From the NCBI GenBank assembly GCA_013076295.1, contig RQOL01000920.1, forward strand, positions 104,240-168,239: a stretch of DNA of 64,000 bases, given 5' to 3'. The position numbers were made by a program, and so were the translations under genes. Position 1 is the stretch's first letter. Every line of letters starts with the position of its first letter. Source of the DNA: Sanderia malayensis (taxonomy: Eukaryota; Cnidaria; Scyphozoa; Semaeostomeae; Pelagiidae). The notes under the pieces are model-generated. The model worked only from the letters and a program-made list of their open reading frames with translations, had not been told where the DNA came from and did no database searches. This document shows, piece after piece, positions 54,831 to 64,000 of the stretch.

Positions 54831-57571
54831 TCTCTTATATAATAAGATTGTTCCACACGTGACCCGGAGGGACCAAACAATGGGCTATTGTTTGTTGAAC
54901 AATCGACGTTCGAAAAACAATGGGATCAAAGGAATTTCGTTGTATCCATAAAGGCTTTTTTTTGGGGTGCAAATAAGGGTGCAAATCGGTATAGAAATGA
55001 TCGCTGCATTGTGCTGATGACAGTGTACTATTTGGCTAATTTCTAACCCCAGCGGTTCGGGAGTTATGCCCCATTTTGTGCTCCGACTTTCTAAAAAGTT
55101 CCCCGGATGGAGTTAATGAGATGCAAAACGAGCAGGGAGAAACAGTTGTTTTCGTAGTTGAAGGGGCGGCAAGTTGCTCGGGTTTAAACGTGAATACGTG
55201 CCGGAAATCAATTGTAAAGACGTGTCAATTGTTCTCAGGACCTGTGGAGACAATTGGTGGACAATTATTTCAAGGTATTTCCTTTATTTGACTGTTTTTG
55301 GCTGAAAATAGCACGAGTTTTGTTTTGTTTCACCTCATGTTTTTTGTGTTGAGCCGAGGGCCTAACTAAAACACGAAGACAATTTTGATTTTCTCGGGTC
55401 GTTCTGGGTCGATTTTCTCCATTTAAACTTTCGATAACTCTTTATTTACACAAGAACTAAAGTTATATGGCTTTGTTTTTTTTGTTTTGTTGATTTTCCT
55501 CTGTTTTTGGACAGTTTTGGCCGAGTTTGGGTTTTGCTGGAAAACACCAAATTTTCAGGCAACACGCGTGTGTTTTGCATTCGCGAAAATTAAATTTTAA
55601 CCTGCCAAAACTTTGTTTTTTTCACCCCAATACTTTTGATAAATGTTCGCCAAGCTATGAGCTTCATGTTGATATTTTCGTGGGGTGTGTAGGACAAAAA
55701 TTGGCCACGCTAATTGAATTTGAAAGTTGGTGAATCGTGTTTCAATTCCTATTTTTTGCATGGGTTTGATTTCACGGCTATTTTTGATCAAGAAAATAAT
55801 GTCTTGACCTTCAAAAATACCCAACTAAAATTGCGAAAAGCATTTCAAATGCACCCAATTACTGTCGATACTTTTTCGCCAAGGTAACTGCTTCATGTTG
55901 GTGTAATTTGAGTTAAAATGGACAAAGTTTGACCAAGTTAGGGGAATTTTTGTGTTTTTAAAGTTGGCTGATGAATAAATTTTTTCACGGCTTTGTTGTT
56001 GGGCTCCACTAAATACTCCCTTAAAATTCAAAACAACACTGTTAAGAAATGTGAATACTTTTATCGGATTCGCTGTTTCCTCAGCTACAGTTAAATATAA
56101 TTTTTATTAGAGATTGAGTTTAAATTTTCCAGGATTGATTAAATTTTTGAAGGCAACTTTTTTTTTCAAACTTCACACTGAAGCTATCAACCTTAGGCTT
56201 TCAGGGGGGCGGCAGGGTGGGCGCTGGGCGGTCGATTGCCAGGGGGGAAGATCTGACCTCCCACCTTTACTTTCTTTAGAAATGTTGCGTCGTAGTATGT
56301 ATTGTAGGGTATGTATTGTAGGGTATTTTTTGTAGGGTATGTATTGTATGGTATTTATTGTAGGGTGTGTATTGTAGGGTATGTATTGTAGGGTATGTTA
56401 TGTAGGGTATGTGTTGTAGGGTATGTATTGTAGGGTATTTATTGTAGGGTATTTATTGTAGGGTATGTATTGTAGGGTATGTATTGTAGGGTATGTATCG
56501 TATGGTATGTATCGTAGGGTTTGTATTGTAGGGTATGTATTGTAGGGTATGTTATGTAGGGTATGTGTTGTAGGGTATGTATTGTAGGGTATGTATCGTA
56601 GGGTGTGTATTTTAGGGTATGTATTTTAGGGTATGTATTGTAGGGTATGTATCGTAGGGTATGTATTGTAGGGTATGTATCGTAGGGTATGTATCGTAGG
56701 GTATGTATTGTAGGGTATGTATTGTAGGGTATGTATTGTAGGGTATGTACTGTAGGGTATGTATTGTAGGGTATGTATTGTAGGGTATGTATTGTAAGGT
56801 ATTTATTGTAGGGTATGTAGTGTAGGGTATGTATTGTAGGGTATATATTGTAGGGTATGTATTGTAAGGTATTTGTTGTAGGGTATGTATTGTAGGGTAT
56901 GTATTGTAGGGTATGTACTGTAGGATATGCATTGTAGAGTATGTATTGTAGGGTATGTATTGTAGGGTATGTAGTGTAGGGTATGTATGGTAGGGTATGT
57001 ATTGTAGGGTATGTATTGTAGGGTATGTATTGTAGGGTATGTATGGTAGGGTATGTATGGTAGGGTATGTATTGTAGGGTATGTATTGTAGGGTATGTAT
57101 GGTAGGGTATGTATGGTAGGGTTTGTATGGTAGGGTATGTATGGTAGGGTATGTATTGTAGGGTATGTATGGTAGGGTATGTATGGTAGGGTATGTATGT
57201 ATGTATGTATGTATGTATGTATGTATGTATGTATGGGCATGAGCGGCAGCGAATGCAGCGCGAGAAGCGCGCCAACCAGATTAAGCTTTGTTTACTCGAC
57301 GGGCTCCGGGGAGGGAGCGAAGCGACCGAACCCGGCTCATGTATGTATGTATGTATGTATGTATGTATGTATGTATGTATGTATGTATGTATGTAGGTAT
57401 GTATGTAGGTATGTATGTATGTATGTATGTATGTATGTAGGTATGTATGTATGTATGTATGTATGGGCATGAGCGGGAGCGAATGCAGCGCGCGAAGCGC
57501 GCCAACCACATTAAACTTTTGTTGCTTGGGGGGCTCCGGGGAGGGAGCGAAGCGACCGGGCCCCCGGCTAG
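54831..57571 (+). mobile_element. Helitron unit 6 (type I head, sister of unit 1)
   Basis: TCTCTTATATAATAAGATTG at 54831, after CTAG. The head to about 56296 is nearly identical to 37426-38920 apart from unit 1's extra ~30 bp. Minisatellite 56297-57190, TATG tracts and two cassettes (about 57236 and 57467) follow, ending CCCCCGGCTAG at 57571. The 71-codon frame is open at 55076-55291. Confidence 0.75.
56297..57190. repeat. 14-bp minisatellite, array 5
   Basis: TATGTATTGTAGGG units. The 3' part is enriched in a TATGTATGGTAGGG variant (from about 56985), which grades into the following TATG microsatellite. Confidence 0.95.
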
Positions 57572-58410
57572 TCTAATATATATATTCTACGGAGTCACGT
57601 GATGACGCACTTTCCTTGCCAAAAACAATAGATTCGACCCGAAACAATAGGTCGAACGCCTCAAAACAATGGGCCGAAACGGCGAACGAGGTATCCATAA
57701 AGGCTTTTTTGTTAGGCCCTTAATCTGCCCTATTTTTAAGTGAGCTGTTCCTTGCCGGCTGAACCAGAAAGTTATTTATATGAGAGCTTACAGTTTCGAC
57801 TAAAAGGTTAGGAAATTCTTCGTTAAAGTTTGCCTAATTGGCTATCACGAAAAAACTACAGTTTACGGTGGCGAAAATTCCAAATTCGCATTGCGAAATC
57901 CATTTTCGAACCACGCTTTTGCTGTTTACGTGACCCGTTTCGCCTTTTGCGGCAAGTTGATTGGCTCTTTTGCGACTTCACGAGAACAGTTGCGATGCTT
58001 AGGCCTAATGTAAGCAAGCCCAAAGTTTTAATCAACAAATTATGATAAGGGATTATCAGGCGAGCGAAGCGAGCCAAGCTGTTGTAAAAGGAGTAGGCAG
58101 AAGCATGAGCGCAAGCGTTTGCAGCGCACGAAGTGCGCCCTATCAGTCAATGCTTTTTGATAATGAATAGACAGGCGAGCGCAGCAAGCTAACCCATTGT
58201 ACGTGAGGTTGACAGGGGCATGAGCGCAAGCGAATGCAGCACACGAAGTGCACCAACCACAGGCGAGCGTAGCGAGCTATCCCATGGTACGTGGGGTTGA
58301 AAGGGGCATGAGCGTAAGCGAATGCAGCGCATGAAGTGCGCCAGCCACAGTAAGTTTTTTTGACTTGCCCTTCCTCCGGGAAGCGAGCGAACGCGAGCGC
58401 CCCCGGCTAG
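57572..58410 (+). mobile_element. Helitron unit 7 (type II, complete, last of the array)
   Basis: TCTAATATATATATTCTACG at 57572, after CTAG, and GCGCCCCCGGCTAG at 58410, followed by the flank TTTTATAA. At 839 bp it is the same family as the minus-strand Helitrons at 22.3-24.4 kb: a head with CGACCCGAAACAATAGGTCG, then three to four ~90-bp tandem units with GCGCACGAAGTGCGCC palindromes. It carries no 14-bp minisatellite. Both ends are intact, so it is the cleanest example of the family here. Confidence 0.8.
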
Positions 58411-58519
58411 TTTTATAATATAGTATGATGTCTCTTTATACAGTTCATAAAACAATCAGATAAACATAACAAAACCTAACATTATGAAAATAACAAACAC
58501 CTTATCCCAACATGGAGAG

Positions 58520-59690
58520 TTATACCATACCAAAAGTTCGTCCATTGAGGATGTCTTCCACTATGTTTTCTGCAAATGAATCCAATGATGAACAATACCT
58601 CTCGTTGGTAGGAAATACTATCGGGATAGCACAAGTATTTGCATTCAGACGTCTGCCTTTGCTTGCATCATGGTTGAACTCAATACATCCAGTCTGCTCA
58701 TACCCAGTAACTGGAACACATCTTGATCCAGTAGCAAACTGCATGATATCCTCAAGTGTAAACAGCTTGTCTACCTCGTCAGCAAACAATTTTGGGCAGA
58801 TAACTCTTTTTCTTTCAACCTTGTCTAAAAAGTTGTGCCAGTTGAACATCAAATCCTCCTTTTGCTCATTTATTGCTACCTTTTGCTAAAAAGATGGCTG
58901 TGAACAAGCTCTTAACTTCAGCAGCAGATACAGGTTTTTCATTGTAGCAGAGTTCCCTGGCAGCATCTTCTGGAAACATTTTGCAAATATCTAGCACTCT
59001 AGCAAATTGTAGTCCTGTGGTGAAGCTTTCTATTTCATTCCTGCAACGGTTGATAATGTAATGCTGGCACATATGCTGAATGATGGAATCTTTTTCTGAT
59101 AACTTTGGCGACAAATTATTGTAGCTAGCAAATTCTAGCTCACCCTCTAATGCCTCCAATGCAACATTAAACGACTCTGTGTCTGCTGTTTTGGAGAGGG
59201 TATTGAGCTTTTGCTTGACTATAAAGTCAGGCACATCTACTGCTTTATGTGACCCTGCTACATCTAGGGCATAATTCAAAATCGAAGAACTCTGGCACAT
59301 AGGCCCCTTAGCACCTACTATTAAACACAGTGCCTCAAGAGTGCCAAATAGCTCAAATTCTTTCTTTGCTAATTTGCAGACATGATGCTTGAAAACAAGA
59401 TGATTGTCTGTTCCTTCCGTCAATGGGCATTTGCTCATTTCAGTCCACAACAGTGAAAATTCTCTGCTAGGTCCACCACTGTCTACAGCCTCTTCACCGA
59501 CAAATGTAACCCTCAGCCCATTATGAAGATTTGATTGTGAGATGTCTCCAAACAGGGTAAAAGCATTTGTCCATACATTTCTGCGTGTAAATGTAATTAA
59601 CAAAGGTGCTTTGTCATCCTTCAATGTTTCACTTGCTGCAGTTTTAATCGCTTCAGTGAATGATGTAAAACATTTAAGAACGCAGAGAGC
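58520..59690 (-). pseudogene. HECT-domain ubiquitin ligase-like gene, one frameshift
   Basis: HECT E3 ligases accept ubiquitin on a C-lobe Cys and pass it to substrates. N-lobe: DDKAPLLITFTRRNVW, LRVTFVGEEAVDSGGPSREF, FKHHVCKLAKKEFELFGTLE. C-lobe: LEDIMQFATGSRCVPVTGYE and LNANTCAIPIVFPTNERY, where the Cys of NTC is the catalytic residue, intact. It ends ILNGRTFGMV and a stop at 58520. The two lobes are in different frames; one extra base near 58866 (after AKGSNK) explains it. The 5' end before about 59690 is probably an intron, so earlier exons are missing or unseen. It resembles multicopy G2E3-like genes. It could be a host gene copy or a transposon passenger. Confidence 0.7.
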
Positions 59691-60084
59691 GAGAGAGAAC
59701 AACACGTTGTCTTTATACTATGTAATGCCAAATAAAACAAGATGTCCGAACACAATATCGGTCTCGATTTAAGTATGCGTAACATGGAATAGAGGCTATA
59801 TGAAGGTGGGAGATACAGTAGGTCATAACTCAAAGATAGAACTATAAATATAAAAATAAGTTTACAACTACAACATCCTCCTTTCCTAGATTATCTGAAA
59901 GTAAATTGTTTTGACACGTCCATTAATAAATGTTCAAAAGTTTGATGTTCATTTCTTCATGTCATAAGCATCGTACCGAGCAGGAGGTCGGCTTTGACGT
60001 CCGGATCTGGTAATGGTAGTCTTGGCTCGAGCTTGTTTCTCTTCAACATTGGATGGCAAAATGTTGTTGGATAATGACGTCGGA
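59691..60084. other. No gene recognised; possible 3' end of the Gypsy element
   Basis: Between HECT and the Gypsy integrase stop at 60085. The Gypsy 3' LTR should start here, but I could not define its ends or find a matching 5' LTR, which is expected if the element is 5'-truncated at about 62.72 kb. Confidence 0.35.
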
Positions 60085-61145
60085 TCAATAGGTTGTTCCG
60101 GAGTGATTTGTTCCGGAAGTTGGCAACAAATGCCGTCGATTTCGTCTTACGACATTACCCTTTGAGTTTAGCACCAGGTAGGATCGAGGTTGTTGGCATT
60201 TTTCAATTACCTTGCCGGTTTCTTTCCAGGAGGCATCTGTGTCTAATCTCATTCGCAGTATTGTCCCGGGCTCTAAGTCAGGAAGATCTTGTGCACGTTT
60301 ATCATAGTATTCTTTTGACTTGGAATCCTGGGGAACATACCGTGGTTTGTTTGGAACAATGGATGGCAGTGTTGTGCGTGGATTTCTGTTGAACATTTTG
60401 TACGCTGGGGACTTTTCATCGCTGGAAGGAGTAGTGTTTAACGCAAGTAATGCAAGATAAACATCTTGACCAGATTCATGAACTTTTTTAAGAGTGCGTT
60501 TCACTATTTGAATTTTCCTTTCAACCAGTCCATTACTCTGGGGGAAATGTGGACTTGACGGATTGGTATGGTCAAAATCCCATGACTTTGCAAATTGCTT
60601 GTATTCGTTGACAATGAATTGTGGTCAGTTGTCAGAAAAGACCGTTTTCGGTATACCATGGCGGCTAAATATTTTCTTTGTTGCTCTTATGACTGCAGAT
60701 GCATCAGCTGGTTTCTCCAAGGGGTTTATCTCAAAATATTTGGAATGATAGTCAACAATCATGAGATAATCCTTGCCATAAATTGTAAATATGCCGCAGG
60801 CTACTTTTGTCCACGGTGTACTGGGGATAACATGTGGTAATAGAGTTTCATGCTTTTGTCTGATGCAATGATTAAGGCATTCTGAACATTGTGATACAAG
60901 TTGAACAATTTCGTGATTTATACCCGACCAAAATACTGAGGTTCTTGCACGATTAATGCATTTTTCTTGACCCTGATGACCTTGATGAATTGTGTTTTTC
61001 ATCTCTGAGCCAATGTTGGTTGGAATAATGATACACTGGCCTTTAAGAAGAAGATCATAATTGTATACAATGTCATCACGATGTTGGTAGTACGGCCTTA
61101 GATAAGGATCTATGTCCTGTTTTGATGGCCAACCTTTGAGGGTGT
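60085..61145 (-). pseudogene. pol: Ty3/Gypsy integrase with one in-frame stop
   Basis: Integrase of the Gypsy element. Zinc region: HQGHQGQEKCINRARTSVFW then CSECLNHC. Catalytic residues: Asp in MIVDYHSKYFE, Asp in VFSDN followed by a TGA (near 60626) where relatives have SDNGPQF, and Glu in QSNGLVERKIQIVK. The C-terminal part reads EYYDKRAQDLPDLEPGTILR and ends at a stop at 60085. It is linked to the RT/RNase H frame by a one-base shift near 61145. The single TGA (GGA to TGA) lies in the active-site loop. Confidence 0.85.
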
Positions 61146-62719
61146 AATTTTTAATTTCTGTAACGATAAATCAGTTGCAGTTTCAGATTGCAGGCGTTGT
61201 AGCATGGAATTACTGATAGGTAAATTTGATATGATAGAATGAACGTGATGTGCCATTTCTGCTTCGTCAATTTCCAGGTTGTTCTTCTTAGCTGGCGTGT
61301 TTGCAGGAATGAGTGTGTCAGCAACTTTCATTGTCTTTCCTGGAGAATACTCAAAAACAAAGCTGTATTTTTGCAAACGAAGAAAGAACCTTTGAATACG
61401 AGGTGGACAGGATGTTTTACTTCTGGAGAGTATTGTTTTGAGTGGCTTGTGATCATTCTGAACAATAAAACCTCTTCCATAGACATATTCATGGAACCTC
61501 TCACACCCAAAAACTACAGATAAGGTCTCTCGTTCAATAGAAGCATAGTTTTGTTCTGACTTCTCTAGAGATCTTGAAGCAAAAGCAATTGGGTACCATT
61601 CTCCTTTAAAACATTGCTCTAACATAGCACCTAGACCAATGAGACTGGAGTCAGTGCGAAGTCTTATCGGTAAATTTGGATCATAGTACTGGAGAATAGG
61701 CACAGTAGTGATTAATGTTTGCAGCCGTTGAAATGCATCTTTCTGTGGTTTCTGCATTATAAATCCAGTATCCTTTTTCAAAAGATCACGAAGTGATGCA
61801 GTTTCATCAGAAAGTCTTGGAATAAACTTCCCAAGATAATTTACCACCCCCAAGAATCGCTGCAATTCGGTCCTGTTAGTGGGGATTGGCATGTTTGTGA
61901 TGGCTTCTACTTTCTGGGGATCAGGTTTCACACCTTCGGCAGATATGATGTGGCCAAGAAAGGTTAGTTCTGTTACCCCCAAAATACATTTTTTCTGGTT
62001 TAGCTTGAGACCACTGTCTCTAATGCGTGTCAATACCTGTTGAACACGAGCATCATGGGCCTCCTTTGTATCAGCCCAAATTATGATATCGTCCTGTGAA
62101 TTTGCTACACCGGTGATACCCTCAATGATTTTAGATATCTCCAATTGAAAAATTTCACTTGCCGAGTGGATTCCAAATGGCATTCTCTTAAATTTATAGC
62201 GTCCAAAAATAGTAGCAAAGGTGAGTAGATCAGAGCTTTCACTATCGACTGGAATCTGCCAGTAGCCATTACTAGCGTCTAGCTTTGTGAAGAATCGAGC
62301 GCCATTCATCTGCGAAATAATCTCTTCGGCGGTTGGGAGACGATAATGATGCCTTTTAATTGCTTGATTTAGAGGTCGAGGATCAAGGCATACCCGCAAT
62401 TTTCCATTAGGTTTCGTTACAACAACAAGACCATTGACCCAATCAGTGGATTTTTCCACTTTCTCTATGACGCCAAGTTTTTCCATTCTGAGAAGCTCTT
62501 TTTTCAACGGGTCTTTCAAAGCAAAAGGAACTTTACGTGGAGGTACAATTACCGGTTTCGCATCATGTTTGAGTTCAATGTGATAAGTGCTTTTTAAGAT
62601 TCCAACTTCTCCAAAACAATCAAAATATTCCTTAGGAATTCGATCGGGACTGAACGGATCACTTCTGTTGACTTTAAATACACGCCGAATCAGGTTAAGT
62701 CTCTCTGAGGCATTCAGAC
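61110..62719 (-). pseudogene. pol: Ty3/Gypsy reverse transcriptase and RNase H, 5'-truncated
   Basis: It is open from about 62719 (LIRRVFKVNRSDPFSPDRIP) through YHIELKHDAKPVIVPPRKVP. RT: RVCLDPRPLNQAIKR, FFTKLDASNGYWQIPVD (motif A Asp), RMPFGIHSASEIFQ (motif B) and GVANSQDDIIIWA. In the last the usual [YF]-x-DD is SQDD, so the two Asp remain but the aromatic is lost. RNase H: RTDSSLIGLGAML, SIERETLSVVFGCERF, VQNDHKPLKTIL. No gag, protease or 5' LTR precedes it. Confidence 0.88.
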
Positions 62720-63200
62720 CAGTAGGAGATGAGGTAGGCGTCCTGGCACACGCATGCGCAGTAGAATTTTTATTTTATTTTAGTGTTAAGATCACGCATG
62801 CGCGAGAGTCTTCGAGAATTGAAAAGAGCATGAACAGTAAAAAAATAATCGAAAACGACAGGTTGTGGAAAGTTAGTTTGAAGCTGCAAAACATCGCCAA
62901 AGCTGATAAAAAACCCATAAAAAGCTTAATAACTAAAAAACGGTTTTGTTTATGAAAAAGATTTTTACAGCAATAAAAAGAAAATCTCTTGATTATATTG
63001 AATGAATTATTTGATATTTTTCATGCACTTATAAGATGATAAGAATTTGTTAAATAAATCGCAAGAAAACACAAAAATATCGAGGAACTGGCAAATTCAC
63101 GTTCTCGGCTCGAGATTGAATTCAAAGAACCACTCAGAAACTTTCGAATGCGACGTTCGAATGTACGCGTCAAATCTCTGTCATGAGAAATGAGAAATGA
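62720..63200. other. No gene recognised; contains two CGCATGCGC palindromes
   Basis: CACGCATGCGC occurs near 62749 and 62793. These NRF-1-like palindromes are about 44 bp apart. The DNA is otherwise AT-rich. This is where the Gypsy truncation ends and the unit with the heat-shock-type promoter begins. A Polinton terminal repeat was looked for and not identified. Confidence 0.35.
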
Positions 63201-63332
63201 GAAACTTCTAGAAGTTTCCAGGAGCTATCAGCCAATCAGATCACAGGGACTTTTCAGAAGTTTCTAGAAGTAGGGAAAGTCCCTCGGAAAAGTTCTAGAA
63301 AGTTCTATGACGTCATAAAGAAGTTTCCAGAA
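63201..63332 (+). promoter_or_regulatory. Heat-shock-element cluster (four HSEs) with CRE and CCAAT box
   Basis: Alternating nGAAn/nTTCn pentamers in perfect phase: GAAACTTCTAGAAGTTTC (63201-63218, four pentamers), GAAGTTTCTAGAA (63257-63269), TTCTAGAAAGTTC (63293-63305) and GAAGTTTCCAGAA (63320-63332). A perfect CRE, TGACGTCA, lies at 63308-63315 and CCAAT at 63232-63236. Such arrays bind HSF trimers. The layout resembles animal hsp70 promoters. Activity is inferred. Confidence 0.75.
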
Positions 63333-63352
63333 GCAGAAATCTCTGCAATTTG

Positions 63353-63375
63353 ATTGGTTGATTTATATATATAAA
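63353..63375 (+). promoter_or_regulatory. Inverted CCAAT box and TATA box
   Basis: ATTGG at 63353-63357 and TTTATATATATAAA at 63362-63375. The TATA box lies about 45-50 bp before the ATG at 63416, so transcription would start near 63392-63400 with a very short leader. Confidence 0.65.
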
Positions 63376-63415
63376 TCATCCTCGAAATAAAATCACTTCA
63401 AATCACGATCTAGTC

Positions 63416-64000
63416 ATGAAGAGATCACACGAAGAAAGCGCAGCTGCTAATAATAGCAAGAAAAGAAAAATCTCTTGCTATCAATGTGGGAAAGTATTCA
63501 ATAGAATGGCGAATCTAATGGCGCATAAGCGAACAACTCATAATGTGCAATCACCACCCAAATTAGTTGGCGAAGGTAGGAAAAAGAAAAAGATAGATGA
63601 TAAAGCATTTAAAATATATACTAAGGAAGAGGATATTGAAAATATGAAAAAGATCAAGCAGCACACCATTCGCGAACTTATGAGTGAGATATTTACACAT
63701 AAGCAAGGGATAAAGTATTATATTGTTTTCGAAGTAGAATTTCATAAGCCGATCGGTGATATCATATTAGATCCACCGCCAGTATTCAGATCTGCTATCT
63801 ATTCACTGCTGCGATCAGAGATTGAAGATATCGAAGAGCTTGAAGACCAAATAGACGATGCCATTAGAAAGTTAAAAAATGACATAGATGAATTTACAGA
63901 AAATGGAAGCGGCTGGATATTTACAAAGTATATCAAACTGCTAGTGAAGATGTTCGACTATGAAGCAATCAAAGGTAAAAAATATTTGCAGCTACCCGCC
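63416..64000 (+). CDS. C2H2-finger protein with Polinton/adintovirus-type DNA polymerase N-terminal region (partial)
   Basis: At least 195 codons from an ATG 41 bp downstream of a TATA box, open to the window edge. Residues 15-18 (KKRK) and about 59-63 (KKKK) are basic, possible nuclear signals. A C2H2 zinc finger has C21, C24, H37 and H42 (C-x2-C-x12-H-x4-H). Residues about 130-160 are Glu/Asp/Lys-rich helical (LLRSEIEDIEELEDQIDD). Then comes GSGW (164-167), followed by KLLVKMFDYEAIKGKKYLQL. The 'GSGW…hydrophobic…Y-x-[AP]-[IL]-[KR]-G-x-x-Y-[IL]-x-LP' pattern is what I know from the region before the exonuclease/polymerase domains in Polinton-like family B polymerases. Those catalytic domains would lie beyond the window. 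No lesion is visible. Confidence 0.6.
   Translation, partial: MKRSHEESAAANNSKKRKISCYQCGKVFNRMANLMAHKRTTHNVQSPPKLVGEGRKKKKIDDKAFKIYTKEEDIENMKKIKQHTIRELMSEIFTHKQGIKYYIVFEVEFHKPIGDIILDPPPVFRSAIYSLLRSEIEDIEELEDQIDDAIRKLKNDIDEFTENGSGWIFTKYIKLLVKMFDYEAIKGKKYLQLPA

Noticed and set aside
56439..57509. Long minus-strand frame (356 codons) of [16 protein letters not shown] repeats, and similar ones at 42073-43017, 46837-47265 and 48501-48962
   Set aside because: Pure translation of the 14-bp minisatellite and TATG tracts. A 14-bp unit rotates through all frames without a stop on this strand, so openness carries no coding evidence.
37426..58410. Autonomous Helitron with Rep/helicase
   Set aside because: No HUH Rep motif or helicase motif is visible in any frame of the array or of the 22.3-24.4 kb dimer.
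1..64000. tRNA or rRNA genes
   Set aside because: No cloverleaf or conserved rRNA stretch could be supported by eye.

Overview
This window is animal nuclear DNA. It is AT-rich and has spliced, intron-bearing reading frames with GT-AG boundaries, no operons or bacterial signals, and almost nothing but transposable elements and their satellites. The mix (BEL/Pao, Ty3/Gypsy, Penelope-like with GIY-YIG, KDZ, rve-integrase DNA transposon, THAP/P-like, Helitrons, a Polinton-type polymerase start) fits an invertebrate. A cnidarian is my best guess, but this is inference and no single-copy host gene anchors it. The only frames with a possible host-like function are a broken HECT ubiquitin ligase frame at 58.5-59.7 kb and the open C2H2/polymerase-like frame at the right edge.

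Layout. (1) 0.45-5.3 kb, minus: a many-exon KDZ-type transposase pseudogene, copy A. (2) 6.8-7.5 kb, plus: apurinic-type endonuclease of a non-LTR element, cut off. (3) 7.8-16.1 kb, minus: two BEL/Pao retrotransposons fused head to tail at about 11.0 kb. (4) 17.0-25.6 kb, plus: a second KDZ gene, copy B, interrupted by a 2.5-kb element with inverted repeats (18.8-21.3 kb) and by two head-to-tail minus-strand Helitrons (22.3-24.4 kb) that landed 2-3 bp before an exon end. (5) 25.9-27.8 kb: a THAP-bearing inverted-repeat element and a 561-bp MITE with target duplication. (6) 28.4-30.1 kb, plus: KDZ copy D (a C-terminal fragment group inside copy B is described with B). (7) 32.6-33.7 kb: 61-bp minisatellite. 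(8) 34.1-36.2 kb, plus: rve-type DDE transposase in two exons, followed directly by a 5'-truncated non-LTR reverse transcriptase.

(9) 37.4-58.4 kb, plus: the main structure, a run of seven non-autonomous Helitron-like units. Five successive junctions read CTAG then TC with no spacer. Units carry a 14-bp minisatellite, TATG microsatellites and repeated copies of a GC-rich terminal cassette. A 5'-truncated Penelope-like element sits in the first unit. A 1.4-kb segment (36.0-37.4 kb) is duplicated at 42.9-44.3 kb, with about ten differences. (10) 58.5-59.7 kb, minus: HECT frame. (11) 60.1-62.7 kb, minus: Ty3/Gypsy pol. (12) 63.2-64.0 kb, plus: a compact promoter with four heat-shock-element clusters, a CRE, CCAAT boxes and a TATA box, then an open frame of at least 195 codons with a C2H2 finger and a region like the N-terminus of Polinton/adintovirus-type DNA polymerases. 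It runs off the window.

Nearly every transposon frame has visible lesions (in-frame stops, frameshifts, deleted cores, changed catalytic residues), so the locus is a nested graveyard. The Helitron array and the segment duplication look young. The frame at the right edge is intact as far as it can be read.
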